Shown here: piece after piece, positions 24,355 to 34,943 of the stretch
Layout of the letters: every line of letters starts with the position of its first letter
Position numbering within the stretch: position 1 is the first letter of the stretch
Assembly (NCBI GenBank): GCA_945897955.1
Contig: CAMDGQ010000038.1
Location: 1-36,358 of the forward strand
From: Tepidiphilus sp. J10
GTDB lineage: Bacteria; Pseudomonadota; Gammaproteobacteria; Burkholderiales; Thiobacillaceae
DNA length: 36,358 nucleotides
Reading direction: 5' to 3'
The notes under the pieces: generated by a model
What the model was told of the DNA's origin: nothing
Databases searched by the model: none
The model's input: the letters and a program-made list of their open reading frames with translations, nothing else
Translations under genes and position numbers: made by a program

Positions 24355-25371
24355 TTACTTGATGTTCTTCATTTCGGCTTCAACCATCTTCACCACGTTG
24401 GCGGGCAGAGGCACGAAACCCAGATCTTCGGCCATTTTCTGGCCGTTGTTCAGCGACCAGGTGAAGAAATCGACCACGCCTTTCTGTTTGGATGCATCTG
24501 CGCCCTTTTCATAGGCCAGGATGTAGGTTGCGCTGGTGATCGGCCAGGCATTCTTGTGGCTTTGGTCGAGCAGGTCGGGGGCCATGCCCTTGACCTTGAA
24601 GTTGGCGCCGGCGGCAGCATCGGCGACGGCATCCTGATTCGGCACGATGTAGTTGCCGGCCTTGTTCTTCAAAGCAACAAAGTTCATCTTGTTTTTCATC
24701 GCATCGGCGATATCGACATAGCCGATGGTGCCGGCGATCTTCTGCACGTTCGCGGCGACACCCGGGTTGCCCTTGCCGCCGACGCCGTTAACGGGCCAGT
24801 TCACCGTGTTGCCGGCGCCGACGTCGCGCATGAAGCTCATGGATTGCTTGGCCATATAGTGGCTGAAGGCGTAGGTGGTACCGGAACCATCGGAACGATG
24901 CGCCACAGTCACGGCCAGGTCAGGCAGCTTGAGACCGGGGTTCAGCTTGGCGATGGCAGGATCATTCCACTTCTTGATGGCGCCGCGGAACAGGTCGGCG
25001 GCAGTCGCGCCGTCCAGCTTCAACTTGCCGGATTGAATACCGGGCACGTTGATCACGATGGTCACGCCACCCATGACGGTCGGCACTTGCACCAGACCTG
25101 CGGCATCCAGATCAGACTCCTTGACCGGCGCGTCAGTACCACCAAACTCAACGGTCTTGGCCTTGATCTGCTTGACGCCGCCGGATGAACCGATGCCCTG
25201 GTAGTTGACCTGGTTACCGGTTGCAGCTTTGTAGGCCTCGGCCCACTTGGTGTAAACGGCATAGGGGAATGTGGCGCCGGCGCCGGTGATATCAACCGCC
25301 AGCGCGGACAGACTCAGCGACATGGCGGCTACAAGGGTGGAAAGCTTCAGCAGGGTACGTTGGGTATTCAT
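24355..25371 (-). CDS. pstS: Phosphate ABC transporter periplasmic substrate-binding protein
   Basis: A 338-residue protein with a signal peptide ending near SLSALA, then the PstS signature GAGATFPYAVYTKWAEAY and the phosphate-binding region SGGVKQIKAK, followed by SDGSGTTYAFSHYM. It binds phosphate in the periplasm and delivers it to PstCA. I chose the ATG at 25371 because GGAG lies upstream and a signal peptide starts there; the upstream in-frame start at 25428 is rejected. A Pho-box-like pair lies about 60-77 bp upstream. Confidence 0.97.
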   Translation of the reverse strand: MNTQRTLLKLSTLVAAMSLSLSALAVDITGAGATFPYAVYTKWAEAYKAATGNQVNYQGIGSSGGVKQIKAKTVEFGGTDAPVKESDLDAAGLVQVPTVMGGVTIVINVPGIQSGKLKLDGATAADLFRGAIKKWNDPAIAKLNPGLKLPDLAVTVAHRSDGSGTTYAFSHYMAKQSMSFMRDVGAGNTVNWPVNGVGGKGNPGVAANVQKIAGTIGYVDIADAMKNKMNFVALKNKAGNYIVPNQDAVADAAAGANFKVKGMAPDLLDQSHKNAWPITSATYILAYEKGADASKQKGVVDFFTWSLNNGQKMAEDLGFVPLPANVVKMVEAEMKNIK

Positions 25372-25414
25372 ATTCGATCTCCAGACAGTTGCGTCTTCAG
25401 TTAATGACCAACGC

Positions 25415-25448
25415 AGCTTATCTGCCAAATATTACAAACCCATGACGA
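25415..25448 (-). promoter_or_regulatory. Pho-box-like promoter of pstSCAB
   Basis: Two minus-strand 7-mers with an 11-bp period, TCGTCAT (25448-25442) and TTGTAAT (25437-25431), each 5 of 7 to CTGTCAT. Ten bp after the second lies TAAGCT (25420-25415), a weak -10. The match is poorer than for ppk2, but the spacing is the same and pstS is the classical PhoB target. Otherwise 25372-25559 holds no gene. Confidence 0.55.
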
Positions 25449-25559
25449 CCGTAACAATTCTCCATTTGCGGCTTACAGAACATGGTTGCCGCGCCACGGA
25501 ACACGGCCATCAGGACAACGGCTCCGGCCAGGTTATTCGGGGTGAAACCGGATACGTTT

Positions 25560-26921
25560 CTACACACCGGCCGCCAACCTTACGGCATCGGCGATGCTGT
25601 CGGCGGTGCGCCGAACCTGCGCCTCGTCGCGGCCTTCCACCATGACCCGGATCAAAGGTTCGGTGCCGGAAGCGCGCAACACAACACGACCGCTATCGCC
25701 CAATTCGGCCTCAACATCCGCCACGGCTTGCGCCACGCCGGCATGACCATCCGTCTTGAAGCCCTTGGCGACGCGTACATTAAGCAAAATCTGCGGAAAG
25801 GCCGGGCAGTTGCGGGTGTAGTCCGCCAGCGTGCGGCCGGAACCGCGCAATGCCGCCAGCACCTGCAACGCAGAAACGATGCCATCGCCTGTGGTGTGCT
25901 TGTCGAGACAGAGGATGTGCCCCGATGCCTCGCCGCCGAGCAGCCAGCCGTTCTGCTGCAACAGTTCCAGCACGTAGCGATCGCCGACCTTGGCGCGCTT
26001 GAATTCGCAACCCAGCGCCTTCAGCGCCAGTTCCGCGCCCAGATTGGTCATCAGCGTGCCAACCACGCCCCCCAGGCAATGGCCGCTTTCCTTGCGGTAA
26101 CGGGCGATGGCATAGATCAGTTTGTCGCCATCCATGATCTGGCCGCTGGCATCGGCCATCATCAGCCGGTCGCCGTCGCCGTCAAGCGCAACACCGACAT
26201 CGGCGCGGTGTTTGCGCACGGCGCGCGACAGGGTGTCGGTGTGGGTGGCGCCGCATTCCTTGTTGATGTTCATGCCATTGGGTTCGTTGGCGATGGGGAT
26301 GACATCGGCGCCCAGTTCGTGAAACACATGCGGCGCGATGTGATAGCCGGCGCCATTGGCGCAATCCACCACGATACGCATGCCGCGCAGGTCCATATCG
26401 GTGGGGAAGGTGCTCTTGCAGAACTCGATGTAGCGCGCGGCGGAGTCTTCCACCCGCTTGACCCGGCCTAGTTGCCTGGAAGAAGCCGTTTTCATGGGCT
26501 GATCAAGCGCCGCCTCGATGGCCAGCTCGACTTCATCGGGCAGCTTGGCGCCCCGCGCCGAGAAAAACTTGATGCCGTTGTCCTCGAACGGGTTGTGCGA
26601 GGCGGAGATCACCACGCCAGCCTGCAAGCGCAGGGCGCGAGTCAGGTAGGCGACCCCGGGTGTCGGCATCGGCCCGGTAAGACGTACATCCACCCCCGCT
26701 GCCGTGAGGCCGGCCTGCAATGCGGATTCGAGCATGTAACCGGATACGCGCGTGTCCTTGCCGATCAACACGGTCGGATGCTCGCCGTGCATGGCTTCGA
26801 CTTCCGCCGCCGCCAGCACCTTGCCGGCGGCGTATCCCAGCCGCATGGCGAATTCCGGGGTGATCGGATCTTCTCCGACCCTGCCGCGCACGCCATCGGT
26901 ACCAAAATATTTCCTGCTCAT
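25560..26921 (-). CDS. glmM: Phosphoglucosamine mutase
   Basis: A 453-residue enzyme that interconverts glucosamine-6-P and glucosamine-1-P for UDP-GlcNAc, peptidoglycan and LPS synthesis. It starts [13 protein letters not shown], has the phosphoserine loop SASHNP (in [19 protein letters not shown]) and the Mg-binding DGDGDR, and ends with [15 protein letters not shown]. The ATG at 26921 overlaps the folP stop (ATGA) and follows CGGAG. The folP-glmM order is the same as in E. coli. Confidence 0.97.
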   Translation of the reverse strand: MSRKYFGTDGVRGRVGEDPITPEFAMRLGYAAGKVLAAAEVEAMHGEHPTVLIGKDTRVSGYMLESALQAGLTAAGVDVRLTGPMPTPGVAYLTRALRLQAGVVISASHNPFEDNGIKFFSARGAKLPDEVELAIEAALDQPMKTASSRQLGRVKRVEDSAARYIEFCKSTFPTDMDLRGMRIVVDCANGAGYHIAPHVFHELGADVIPIANEPNGMNINKECGATHTDTLSRAVRKHRADVGVALDGDGDRLMMADASGQIMDGDKLIYAIARYRKESGHCLGGVVGTLMTNLGAELALKALGCEFKRAKVGDRYVLELLQQNGWLLGGEASGHILCLDKHTTGDGIVSALQVLAALRGSGRTLADYTRNCPAFPQILLNVRVAKGFKTDGHAGVAQAVADVEAELGDSGRVVLRASGTEPLIRVMVEGRDEAQVRRTADSIADAVRLAAGV

Positions 26922-27751
26922 GCCTGTTCTCCGAAATTCAATTCCTGCCATAAACGCATGGCTTCAACGGTTTCCCGCACGTCATGCACGCGCACCACGG
27001 CCACTCCGCGCTGTACCGCCAGCAATGCCGCTACAACGCTCGGCAGGAGCCGGTCTTCGGTGGCGCGCCCGGTGAGCGCACCGAGGAATGACTTGCGTGA
27101 AACCCCCGCCAGCACCGGCGCGATATCGGCCAGGTCAGCCAGATTCTTGAATAGCGCCAGATTGTGCGCCAGGGTCTTGCCGAAGCCGAAACCGGGGTCG
27201 ATCAGCAGTCGGGTCGAGTCGATTCCTGCAGCCCGCGCGGCATGCAGACGCTGGCGCAGATAGGCTGCAACCTCTGCCACTACCTCGGTGTAAGCCGGAT
27301 CGACCTGCATGTTCTTCGGCATGCCGCGCATGTGCATCAGACACAGGCCGCAACTGGAATCGGATACCGCCTGCAACGCCCCGGGCGCCTCCAGGCCATG
27401 TACATCGTTGATCATGTCTGCGCCCGCAGCGAGCGCGGCGGCCATCACCTCCGGCTTCATGGTATCGACCGACAAAGCAACTTCGGCGCCTCGCAAAGCT
27501 TCAATGACCGGGATGACACGAGCAATTTCTTCTTCCGCCTGGACTGGCGCACTGCCCGGCCGTGTCGATTCGCCGCCGATATCCAGGATGTCGGCGCCCT
27601 CGGCCTGCAATTTCAGGCCATGTTCGATCGCTCGCTGCGCCGAAAAATAGCGACCTCCATCCGAGAAGGAGTCTGGGGTGACGTTGACGATCCCCATGAC
27701 CAGGGGTTGCGCCAGCGACAGGCGGAAACGTCCGCATTGAAAGTGGGTCAT
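26918..27751 (-). CDS. folP: Dihydropteroate synthase
   Basis: A 277-residue TIM-barrel enzyme of folate synthesis that joins p-aminobenzoate to the pterin pyrophosphate. Conserved blocks are [57 protein letters not shown] and VSRKSFLG. The ribosome site is weak. It lies between ftsH, after a strong terminator hairpin, and glmM, with which it overlaps. Confidence 0.97.
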   Translation of the reverse strand: MTHFQCGRFRLSLAQPLVMGIVNVTPDSFSDGGRYFSAQRAIEHGLKLQAEGADILDIGGESTRPGSAPVQAEEEIARVIPVIEALRGAEVALSVDTMKPEVMAAALAAGADMINDVHGLEAPGALQAVSDSSCGLCLMHMRGMPKNMQVDPAYTEVVAEVAAYLRQRLHAARAAGIDSTRLLIDPGFGFGKTLAHNLALFKNLADLADIAPVLAGVSRKSFLGALTGRATEDRLLPSVVAALLAVQRGVAVVRVHDVRETVEAMRLWQELNFGEQA

Positions 27752-27781
27752 GTATCGATACCTGCAGGCAAGGCGGAAATG

Positions 27782-27809
27782 AACAGGGGCGGCCTGGGCC
27801 GCCCCTGTT
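27782..27809 (-). terminator. Hairpin between ftsH and folP
   Basis: A 13-bp perfect stem AACAGGGGCGGCC and its complement with a 2-nt loop, placed directly after the ftsH stop. On the minus strand it is followed by CATTTCC, not a clear T-run, so attenuation or partial termination is more likely than a full stop, since folP-glmM follow in the same direction. Confidence 0.6.
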
Positions 27810-27831
27810 TGTCAGCGCTGAAACAGACCGA

Positions 27832-29733
27832 TCAAGCTTCTTCAGCCGGCGTGGTGGTGGGAGCCGGTACTTCGGCCTTGCCACTTGGCGGCGGCGTGTT
27901 GGCGCTGCTGACCGGCGGAGTGACCGGTTTCGGCGGATGCGGCTCCTGGCCGGCCATGATGGCGTCGATCTGCTCGGCGTCGATGGTTTCCCATTCCAGC
28001 AAGGCTTTGGTCATACGCTCGACCTTGTCGCGGTTTTCTTCCAGCGTTGTGCGCGCCAAAGCATATTGCTGGTCGATGATGCGACGGACTTCCTCATCGA
28101 CCTTGCGCATGGTTTCCTCGGACATGCTCTTGTGCGTGGTGACCGAACGGCCGAGGAAAATTTCGCCTTCCTCTTCGCCGTAGACCATCGGCCCCAACGC
28201 ATCCGACATACCCCACTGGGTGACCATGCGGCGAGCCAGATCGGTGGCGCGCTGGAAGTCGTTCGACGCACCGGTGGTCATCTGATTCATGAACAGTTCT
28301 TCGGCAATTCGACCGCCAAACAACACGGCGATGGTGGACATCAGGCGCGTTCTGTCCTGGCTGTAGCGATCCTCCGTCGGAAGTTGCATGGTGACACCAA
28401 GGGCGCGACCACGCGGAATGATGGTGACCTTGTGGACCGGGTCGGTCTTCGGCATCAACTTGGCGACCACGGCGTGGCCGGACTCGTGATAGGCCGTGTT
28501 CCTGCGCTCTTCCTCCGGCATGATCATCGAGCGGCGCTCGGCGCCCATCATGATCTTGTCCTTGGCGCGTTCGAAATCTTCCATGTCGACCACGCGCTTG
28601 TTGGAGCGGGCGGCGAACAGCGCCGCCTCATTCACCAGGTTGGCCAGATCGGCGCCGGAGAAACCCGGCGTGCCGCGCGCAATGATGTCGGCCTTGACGT
28701 CCTGCGACATCGGCACCTTGCGCATGTGGACCAGCAGAATCTGCTCGCGACCGCGAATGTCAGGCAAGGGCACGACCACCTGGCGGTCGAAACGGCCCGG
28801 GCGCAGCAACGCAGGGTCGAGCACGTCGGGACGGTTGGTGGCGGCGATGACGATGACACCGACGGTGGCTTCGAAGCCATCCATTTCCACCAGAAGCTGG
28901 TTCAGGGTCTGCTCACGCTCGTCGTTGCCGCCGCCCATGCCGGCGCCGCGCTGGCGACCCACGGCGTCGATTTCGTCGATGAAGATGATGCACGGCGATT
29001 GCTTCTTGGCCTGCTCGAACATGTCGCGCACGCGCGCGGCGCCGACACCGACAAACATTTCGACGAAGTCGGAACCGGAAATCGAGAAGAACGGCACTTT
29101 CGCCTCTCCGGCAATGGACTTCGCCAGCAAGGTCTTGCCGGTACCCGGCGAGCCGACCATCAGAACGCCACGCGGAATACGTCCGCCGAGTTTCTGGAAG
29201 CGGGATGGATCGCGCAGGAACTCGACCAGTTCACCGACTTCTTCCTTGGCTTCGTCGCAACCCGCGACGTCGGCGAAGGTGACCAGATTGCTGTCCTGAT
29301 CGAGCAGGCGCGCCTTGCTCTTGCCGAAGGAGAATGCGCCGCCCTTGCCGCCGCCCTGCATCTGGCGCATGAAGAACACCCATACACCAATCAGCAGCAA
29401 CATCGGGAACCAGGACACGAAGATGCTCATCAGCATTGAAGGCTGTTCTTCCGGCTTTGCTTCGACCTGAACACCGGCCTTTAACAGATCGGATACCAGC
29501 CACGGATCGGACGGAGCATAGGTGGTGAAGCGACGACCATCGACGCCAACGCCGCGCAGGACATGGTTTTCAATGGTGACTTTGGCAACCTGGCCCTGCT
29601 TCACCTGCTCGATGAAGGTGGAATAGTCGATCTGCGATTGCACCGTTTGACGTGTGTTGAACTGGTTGAACACCGTCATCAGCACAAGGGCGATGACCAG
29701 CCAGATGCCGACATTCTTGAAAAGATTATTCAA
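27832..29733 (-). CDS. ftsH: ATP-dependent inner-membrane zinc metalloprotease FtsH
   Basis: A 633-residue protease. Two transmembrane segments (about 6-24 and 100-121) flank a periplasmic domain. The AAA module has Walker A GSPGTGKT (194-201), [17 protein letters not shown], and then the zinc site HESGH (416-420). The C-terminal tail is Pro/Ala/Thr-rich. It degrades membrane and regulatory proteins such as LpxC and sigma-32 in E. coli. The start codon is TTG at 29733, supported by AAAGGAG 5 bp upstream; the next in-frame methionine would cut into the first transmembrane segment. rlmE lies upstream, as in E. coli. Confidence 0.97.
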   Translation of the reverse strand: MNNLFKNVGIWLVIALVLMTVFNQFNTRQTVQSQIDYSTFIEQVKQGQVAKVTIENHVLRGVGVDGRRFTTYAPSDPWLVSDLLKAGVQVEAKPEEQPSMLMSIFVSWFPMLLLIGVWVFFMRQMQGGGKGGAFSFGKSKARLLDQDSNLVTFADVAGCDEAKEEVGELVEFLRDPSRFQKLGGRIPRGVLMVGSPGTGKTLLAKSIAGEAKVPFFSISGSDFVEMFVGVGAARVRDMFEQAKKQSPCIIFIDEIDAVGRQRGAGMGGGNDEREQTLNQLLVEMDGFEATVGVIVIAATNRPDVLDPALLRPGRFDRQVVVPLPDIRGREQILLVHMRKVPMSQDVKADIIARGTPGFSGADLANLVNEAALFAARSNKRVVDMEDFERAKDKIMMGAERRSMIMPEEERRNTAYHESGHAVVAKLMPKTDPVHKVTIIPRGRALGVTMQLPTEDRYSQDRTRLMSTIAVLFGGRIAEELFMNQMTTGASNDFQRATDLARRMVTQWGMSDALGPMVYGEEEGEIFLGRSVTTHKSMSEETMRKVDEEVRRIIDQQYALARTTLEENRDKVERMTKALLEWETIDAEQIDAIMAGQEPHPPKPVTPPVSSANTPPPSGKAEVPAPTTTPAEEA

Positions 29734-29773
29734 TTTGACTCCTTTGCGGCTTTACTGCCGCGGACAGGCGAAG

Positions 29774-30427
29774 TTAGACCAATTCCGGCCCGGATTCAAT
29801 CGAGCCGGTCGCCTTCAATCCCCGGCCCAACAAATACACCTCGCGGCTGCTATCACGAGAAGCTTTCGGCTTGCGTACGACCACCGACTTGAAAATGCCC
29901 CGTATCTGCTTCATGAAATCTTCAAATCCCGCACCCTGGAATACCTTGACCAGAAATGCGCCGTCCGGTTTCAACCATTCAGCAGAAAATTCCAGCGCCA
30001 GTTCCGCCAGGGTGTAAATCCGCGCCTGATCGGAAACAATCACGCCTGTGATATTGGGCGCCATATCACTTAATACAAGGTCGGCCTTGCCGCCATGCAG
30101 GCGTTGCACCAGTTCATCCAGGGTAGCTTGTTCGGTGAAATCACCCTGCAGAAAATCCACCCCGTTGAGACCGACCATTTCCAGCAGATCGATCCCGACA
30201 ATGCGACCCTGGCCATGCATGCGCTCCAGTGCGACCTGGCACCAGCCCCCCGGCGCGCAGCCAAGATCAACCAGAGACGCGCCCGCTTTCAGTAGACGGT
30301 CGCGGTCATCAATTTCCATCAATTTGTAGGCGGATCGTGAGCGATACCCCTGCTCGACCGATTGTTTGACGTAGAAGTCATTGACGTGTCGCTGATGCCA
30401 GACCCGGGATTTAGCTTGTCGTTTCAC
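29774..30427 (-). CDS. rlmE: 23S rRNA (uridine2552-2'-O)-methyltransferase
   Basis: A 217-residue SAM-dependent methyltransferase that modifies U2552 of 23S rRNA late in 50S assembly. Seen are the KDKE catalytic tetrad in RSAYKLMEID, VLSDMAPN, FLVKVFQG and REVYLLGRG, and the SAM loop VDLGCAPGGWCQV. I chose the GTG at 30427 because GAGGTG precedes it; the protein is then the usual length. An upstream in-frame GTG at 30454 has a weaker site. It is 40 bp from ftsH and diverges from yhbY. Confidence 0.95.
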   Translation of the reverse strand: MKRQAKSRVWHQRHVNDFYVKQSVEQGYRSRSAYKLMEIDDRDRLLKAGASLVDLGCAPGGWCQVALERMHGQGRIVGIDLLEMVGLNGVDFLQGDFTEQATLDELVQRLHGGKADLVLSDMAPNITGVIVSDQARIYTLAELALEFSAEWLKPDGAFLVKVFQGAGFEDFMKQIRGIFKSVVVRKPKASRDSSREVYLLGRGLKATGSIESGPELV

Positions 30428-30492
30428 TGAACACACCTCATGGACTACTATCACTCCCCTTTTTTTGACCTTCTATCCAGACAGGACCATGC

Positions 30493-30786
30493 ATGCTCGA
30501 ATTGACTGTAGAACAGCGCAAATATCTGAAAGCACAAGCGCACGCTTTAAAGCCCGTGGTCATGATCGGCGCTCAGGGCCTCAGCGAGGCGGTGTTGAAG
30601 GAAACCGAAAGGGCGCTTGCCGCGCATGAGTTGATCAAGATACGGGTTCTGGGTGACGAGCGGGATGCGCGCGAGGCTTATCTGGTGCAACTGTGCGAAT
30701 CCCTCAATGCGGCGCCGGTGCTGCACATCGGCAAATTGCTGCTGATCTATCGCCCGGCGCTGAAACCGAGATTACTGTTACCGTGA
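30493..30786 (+). CDS. yhbY: CRM-domain (YhbY) ribosome-assembly RNA-binding protein
   Basis: A 97-residue CRM-domain protein. It starts MLELTVEQRKYLKAQAHALKP and contains the GxxG-like VMIGAQGLSEAVLKE loop used in RNA binding; family members associate with pre-50S particles. AGGA lies 6 bp before the ATG. Its 3' end overlaps the DUF4149-like gene on the other strand by 9 bp. It is divergent from rlmE with about 65 bp between the starts. Confidence 0.93.
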   Translation: MLELTVEQRKYLKAQAHALKPVVMIGAQGLSEAVLKETERALAAHELIKIRVLGDERDAREAYLVQLCESLNAAPVLHIGKLLLIYRPALKPRLLLP

Positions 30787-31233
30787 ATTCTGTTTGGCGA
30801 TCAGAGCCAGGCCAAGGAGGCTCTGAATCAGATAAACCACACTGGAAACACCATGCCAGGTGGCGAAGCGATCGCGGAACAGGCTTTGCATGACGTCCTT
30901 CGGCAAAGCCGCTTCCTTGAGTTGCGCAAGAATCGGCTGAATGCCGAAATGCCCCGCCAGCGTCAGCAGGAACATCAGCAGGACAATCCAGAAGTACGCC
31001 TGCTTCAGCGCGCCGCCACCGAAGCGAACAAAACGGAACAACATCAGCCAGAGAGCGCAGGCCATGCCGATCCAGGCAATTCCGGCGAACATTTTCCCGG
31101 CCAGCATGCCGGCAAGCATGCGGTCATCCAGGTTGTAGAACAGCATCGGCGCAGCCAGATAGCCGATGGCCCAGAGGCCGCCAACCCATAAGGAAAGCGC
31201 CCAGAGGGCAAGAAGATCGGGCAGGTTTTTCAC
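30778..31233 (-). CDS. DUF4149-like small inner-membrane protein
   Basis: A 151-residue protein with about four transmembrane helices (near 5-27, 42-62, 77-97 and 130-147) and no export signal. The pattern around LWVGGLWAIGYLAAPMLF and HFGIQPILAQLK fits the DUF4149 family (TMEM205-like), which in betaproteobacteria often lies beside greA. I chose the GTG at 31233, one base after the greA stop, so translation is probably coupled; upstream starts lie inside greA. Function unknown. Confidence 0.8.
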   Translation of the reverse strand: MKNLPDLLALWALSLWVGGLWAIGYLAAPMLFYNLDDRMLAGMLAGKMFAGIAWIGMACALWLMLFRFVRFGGGALKQAYFWIVLLMFLLTLAGHFGIQPILAQLKEAALPKDVMQSLFRDRFATWHGVSSVVYLIQSLLGLALIAKQNSR

Positions 31234-31234
31234 G

Positions 31235-31711
31235 TCAGATGTAGTGGACGTCGACAATCTCGTAATGCCGCAAGCCGCCCGGCGCATGCACATCGGCGAC
31301 GTCTCCGGCATATTTTCCGATCAGGGCGCGCGCAATGGGTGAACTGACCGAGATCTTGCCTTCCTTGATATCGGCTTCATCGTCACCGACGATCTGATAA
31401 CGTACTTCATCGCCGGTCTCGGCATCGACCAGTTCGACGGTCGCCCCAAACACCACGCGGCCTTCCACATCAAGATGACGAGGGTCGATGATCTGGGCAT
31501 TGGCGAGCTTGCCTTCCAGATCCTTGATACGGCCCTCGATAAAACCCTGTTTCTCTTTCGCCGCGTCGTATTCCGCGTTTTCGGAGAGATCACCATGCGA
31601 GCGAGCTTCCGCGATAGCCGCGATGACGCTGGGGCGCTCGACACTCTTCAGACGTTGCAACTCATTGCGCAGCTTTTCCGCGCCGACCACCGTCAGGGGG
31701 ACTTTTATCAT
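31235..31711 (-). CDS. greA: Transcription elongation factor GreA
   Basis: A 158-residue factor that rescues backtracked RNA polymerase. The N-terminal coiled coil carries the catalytic acidic tip in [20 protein letters not shown], and the C-terminal domain ends with [19 protein letters not shown] lies about 10 bp before the ATG. It is 16 bp downstream of carB, so carAB-greA form one transcript, a common betaproteobacterial order. Confidence 0.97.
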   Translation of the reverse strand: MIKVPLTVVGAEKLRNELQRLKSVERPSVIAAIAEARSHGDLSENAEYDAAKEKQGFIEGRIKDLEGKLANAQIIDPRHLDVEGRVVFGATVELVDAETGDEVRYQIVGDDEADIKEGKISVSSPIARALIGKYAGDVADVHAPGGLRHYEIVDVHYI

Positions 31712-31727
31712 TTGGAAAAACCTCGAT

Positions 31728-34700
31728 TTAATGCAGACGCTTGTGCAGTTCTTGCAGGGAATAGACGGTTATTTCGCGGCGCTCCTGCATGCCGAGACAA
31801 GCGGCCTTGCCACCCGCCAATGTCGTGAAATAGGGAATGTTCTGACTAAGGGTGGCCGCGCGGATGGCAAACGAGTCCTTAACCGCGCGCTTGTCCTCGA
31901 CGACATTGATGATCAACTGGATTTCCTTGTTCTTGATCATATCGACAATATGCGGCCGGCCTTCGGCCACCTTGTTGACACGGGTAACGGGTACACCTGC
32001 AACTTCAATCGCCTTGGCGGTACCTCTGGTAGCAAACAACTTGAACCCGAGATCATGCAATCGCCCTGCAATCTCGGCCACTTGTGGATGCTCGGGATTG
32101 CGCACCGAAACGAACACATTACCCTGCCTCGGCAACTTTACGCTGGCAGCATACTGGGACTTGAGGAACGCTTCACCAAAGCTTTCGCCTACCCCCATGA
32201 CCTCGCCGGTGGACTTCATTTCCGGCCCAAGCAGCGGATCGACACCGGGGAATTTTCGGAACGGGAAAACAGCTTCCTTCACCGAGTAATAGGGCGGAAT
32301 GATTTCCTTGACCGCGCCTTGCGATTTCAATGATTGCCCCACCATGCAGCGCGCCGCGATCTTGGCCAACGGACGCCCTGTAGCCTTGGAAACATAGGGC
32401 ACTGTTCGCGAGGCGCGGGGATTGACTTCAAGCACATAAACCACGGCCTCGTCGCCATGCCCCTTGATGGCAAACTGAACATTCATCAGACCAACCACAC
32501 CGAGTGCTTTCGCCATTGCGACGGTCTGCTGTCGCAGCACATCCTGAATCGCGGGCGAGAGGCTGTAGGGCGGCAGGGAACATGCGGAATCGCCGGAGTG
32601 AACACCCGCCTGCTCGATATGCTCCATGATGCCGCCGAGCAAAACATCTTCTCCATCGCACAGCGCATCGACGTCAACTTCAATCGCATCATTGAGGAAG
32701 CGATCCAGAAGAACTGGCGAGTCATTGGAAACCTTGACCGCTTCACGCATATAACGCCGTAAATCGGCTTCTTCCCGCACGATTTCCATTGCCCGCCCGC
32801 CCAGCACATAAGACGGCCGCACGACCAGCGGATAGCCGATTTCGGCGGCAAGCCGCAACGCCTCGTCCTCTGCCCGCGCTGTTCGGTTGGGCGGTTGCAG
32901 CAGTCCGAGATCGTTGATCATGATCTGAAAACGCTCTCGATCCTCGGCACGGTCGATTGCATCCGGCGATGTCCCGATGATGGGTACGCCATATTTCTCA
33001 AGATCGCGTGCCAGTTTCAAAGGCGTCTGACCGCCATATTGAACGATGACCCCGACCGGTTTCTCGATGCGCACAATTTCCAGCACATCTTCCAGCGTCA
33101 GGGGCTCGAAGTAGAGGCGATCAGAAGTGTCGTAATCGGTGGAAACCGTTTCCGGATTGCAGTTGACCATGATGGTTTCGTAACCATCCTCGCGCATCGC
33201 AAGCGCGGCATGCACACAGCAATAGTCAAACTCGATACCCTGACCAATGCGATTCGGCCCGCCACCGAGCACCATGATCTTCTTCCGATCCGAGGGATGC
33301 GACTCGCATTCCTCTTCATAGGACGAATATAGGTAAGCGGTTGATGTAGCGAATTCAGCCGCGCATGTATCCACTCGCTTGTAAACAGGATGAACAGACA
33401 AGTCCCACCGCCGCGTGCGGACAGCGTGTTGATCAGTGGACAGCAATCTGGCCAGGCGTCGATCGGAGAAACCGTTGCGCTTGAGCCGGAACAATTCTTC
33501 CCGCGACAAATCAGGTAGTGCGCGACCCCGCAAATCCTGTTCCTGCATCACCAGGTCTTCAATCTGGGCGAGAAACCAGGGGTCTATCTTGCTGATGCGT
33601 TGTACATCTTCAAATGACATGCCCACGCGGAAGGCATCTGCAACAAACCAGAGCCGTTCCGCGCCAGGATTTCCCATTTCCGCCTTTATTTCATCTTCAT
33701 CGATTGATTTCTCATCCAGTCCATCCACCCCGGTTTCAAGCCCGCGCAACGCCTTCTGCAAAGACTCCTGCATGGTGCGTCCGATGGCCATGACCTCGCC
33801 GACAGACTTCATTTGAGTCGTCAGACGATCATTGGCCTGAGGAAATTTCTCGAAAGCAAAACGCGGCACCTTGGTAACCACATAGTCGATCGAAGGTTCG
33901 AAAGACGCGGGAGTTGCGCCACCTGTTATCTCGTTTTTCAGTTCATCCAGGGTATAGCCGACAGCCAGTTTTGCGGCGACTTTGGCAATGGGAAACCCGG
34001 TAGCCTTGGAAGCCAACGCGGACGAACGCGAGACGCGGGGATTCATCTCTATCACCACGATGCGCCCGTTTGCCGGGTTGATCGCGAACTGGACATTTGC
34101 CCCCCCGGTATCCACGCCAATTTCGCGCAGAACCGCAATGGAGGCATTGCGCAGAAGCTGGTACTCGCGGTCCGTCAATGTTTGAGCCGGCGCTACAGTG
34201 ATCGAATCACCGGTATGCACACCCATGGGATCAAGGTTTTCAATGGAGCAGATGATGATGCAGTTGTCCGCTCGATCGCGAACCACTTCCATCTCGAACT
34301 CCTTCCAACCAATCAAGGATTCTTCAATCAACAATTCGCGTGTCGGTGAAGCTTCCAGGCCACCTTCACAGATCGTGACAAACTCCTCCATGTTGTAGGC
34401 AATACCACCACCGCTGCCACCCATGGTGAATGACGGTCGAATGATGGTCGGAAAACCGATACCGGCCTGAATCTGGATGGCTTCTTCCAAGCTGTGGGCG
34501 AGTGAAGAACGCGGGTTGGCAAGCCCGATGCGCGCCATAGCCTGCTTGAACTTTTCCCGATCTTCCGCCTTGTCGATGGCTTCCCGCGAAGCGCCGATCA
34601 GTTCAACGCCGTATTTTTCCAGTACGCCATACTTGGCCAGATCCAAGGCACAATTCAACGCAGTCTGCCCGCCCATCGTAGGAAGAATGGCATCCGGCCG

Positions 34701-34943
34701 TTCCATGTCCACAATGCGCTCGACCGTCTGCCAGTTGATGGGTTCGATGTAGGTTGCATCCGCCATTTCAGGATCAGTCATGATCGTGGCCGGATTCGAG
34801 TTGACCAGAATGACCCGATAACCTTCTTCTTTCAACGCCTTGCAGGCTTGAGCCCCCGAATAGTCGAACTCGCAAGCCTGACCTATGACAATCGGACCTG
34901 CGCCGATGATGAGAACAGATTGGATATCGGTACGTTTAGGCAT
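31728..34943 (-). CDS. carB: Carbamoyl-phosphate synthase large subunit
   Basis: A 1071-residue enzyme (E. coli: 1073) with two ATP-grasp halves: the first about residues 1-550, the second starting near [22 protein letters not shown]. It has [19 protein letters not shown] near the N-terminus and a C-terminal allosteric domain ending with [14 protein letters not shown]. It makes carbamoyl-phosphate for pyrimidines and arginine from bicarbonate, ammonia from CarA, and two ATP. It overlaps carA by 8 bp. Confidence 0.98.
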   Translation of the reverse strand: MPKRTDIQSVLIIGAGPIVIGQACEFDYSGAQACKALKEEGYRVILVNSNPATIMTDPEMADATYIEPINWQTVERIVDMERPDAILPTMGGQTALNCALDLAKYGVLEKYGVELIGASREAIDKAEDREKFKQAMARIGLANPRSSLAHSLEEAIQIQAGIGFPTIIRPSFTMGGSGGGIAYNMEEFVTICEGGLEASPTRELLIEESLIGWKEFEMEVVRDRADNCIIICSIENLDPMGVHTGDSITVAPAQTLTDREYQLLRNASIAVLREIGVDTGGANVQFAINPANGRIVVIEMNPRVSRSSALASKATGFPIAKVAAKLAVGYTLDELKNEITGGATPASFEPSIDYVVTKVPRFAFEKFPQANDRLTTQMKSVGEVMAIGRTMQESLQKALRGLETGVDGLDEKSIDEDEIKAEMGNPGAERLWFVADAFRVGMSFEDVQRISKIDPWFLAQIEDLVMQEQDLRGRALPDLSREELFRLKRNGFSDRRLARLLSTDQHAVRTRRWDLSVHPVYKRVDTCAAEFATSTAYLYSSYEEECESHPSDRKKIMVLGGGPNRIGQGIEFDYCCVHAALAMREDGYETIMVNCNPETVSTDYDTSDRLYFEPLTLEDVLEIVRIEKPVGVIVQYGGQTPLKLARDLEKYGVPIIGTSPDAIDRAEDRERFQIMINDLGLLQPPNRTARAEDEALRLAAEIGYPLVVRPSYVLGGRAMEIVREEADLRRYMREAVKVSNDSPVLLDRFLNDAIEVDVDALCDGEDVLLGGIMEHIEQAGVHSGDSACSLPPYSLSPAIQDVLRQQTVAMAKALGVVGLMNVQFAIKGHGDEAVVYVLEVNPRASRTVPYVSKATGRPLAKIAARCMVGQSLKSQGAVKEIIPPYYSVKEAVFPFRKFPGVDPLLGPEMKSTGEVMGVGESFGEAFLKSQYAASVKLPRQGNVFVSVRNPEHPQVAEIAGRLHDLGFKLFATRGTAKAIEVAGVPVTRVNKVAEGRPHIVDMIKNKEIQLIINVVEDKRAVKDSFAIRAATLSQNIPYFTTLAGGKAACLGMQERREITVYSLQELHKRLH

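Noticed and set aside
25451-25457. TTGTTAC as a third Pho half-site upstream of pstS
   Set aside because: It is 9 bp, not 11 bp, from the next half-site and so out of register.
27937-29439. 500-codon plus-strand open frame opposite ftsH
   Set aside because: Complement of the FtsH frame, which carries all AAA and zinc motifs.
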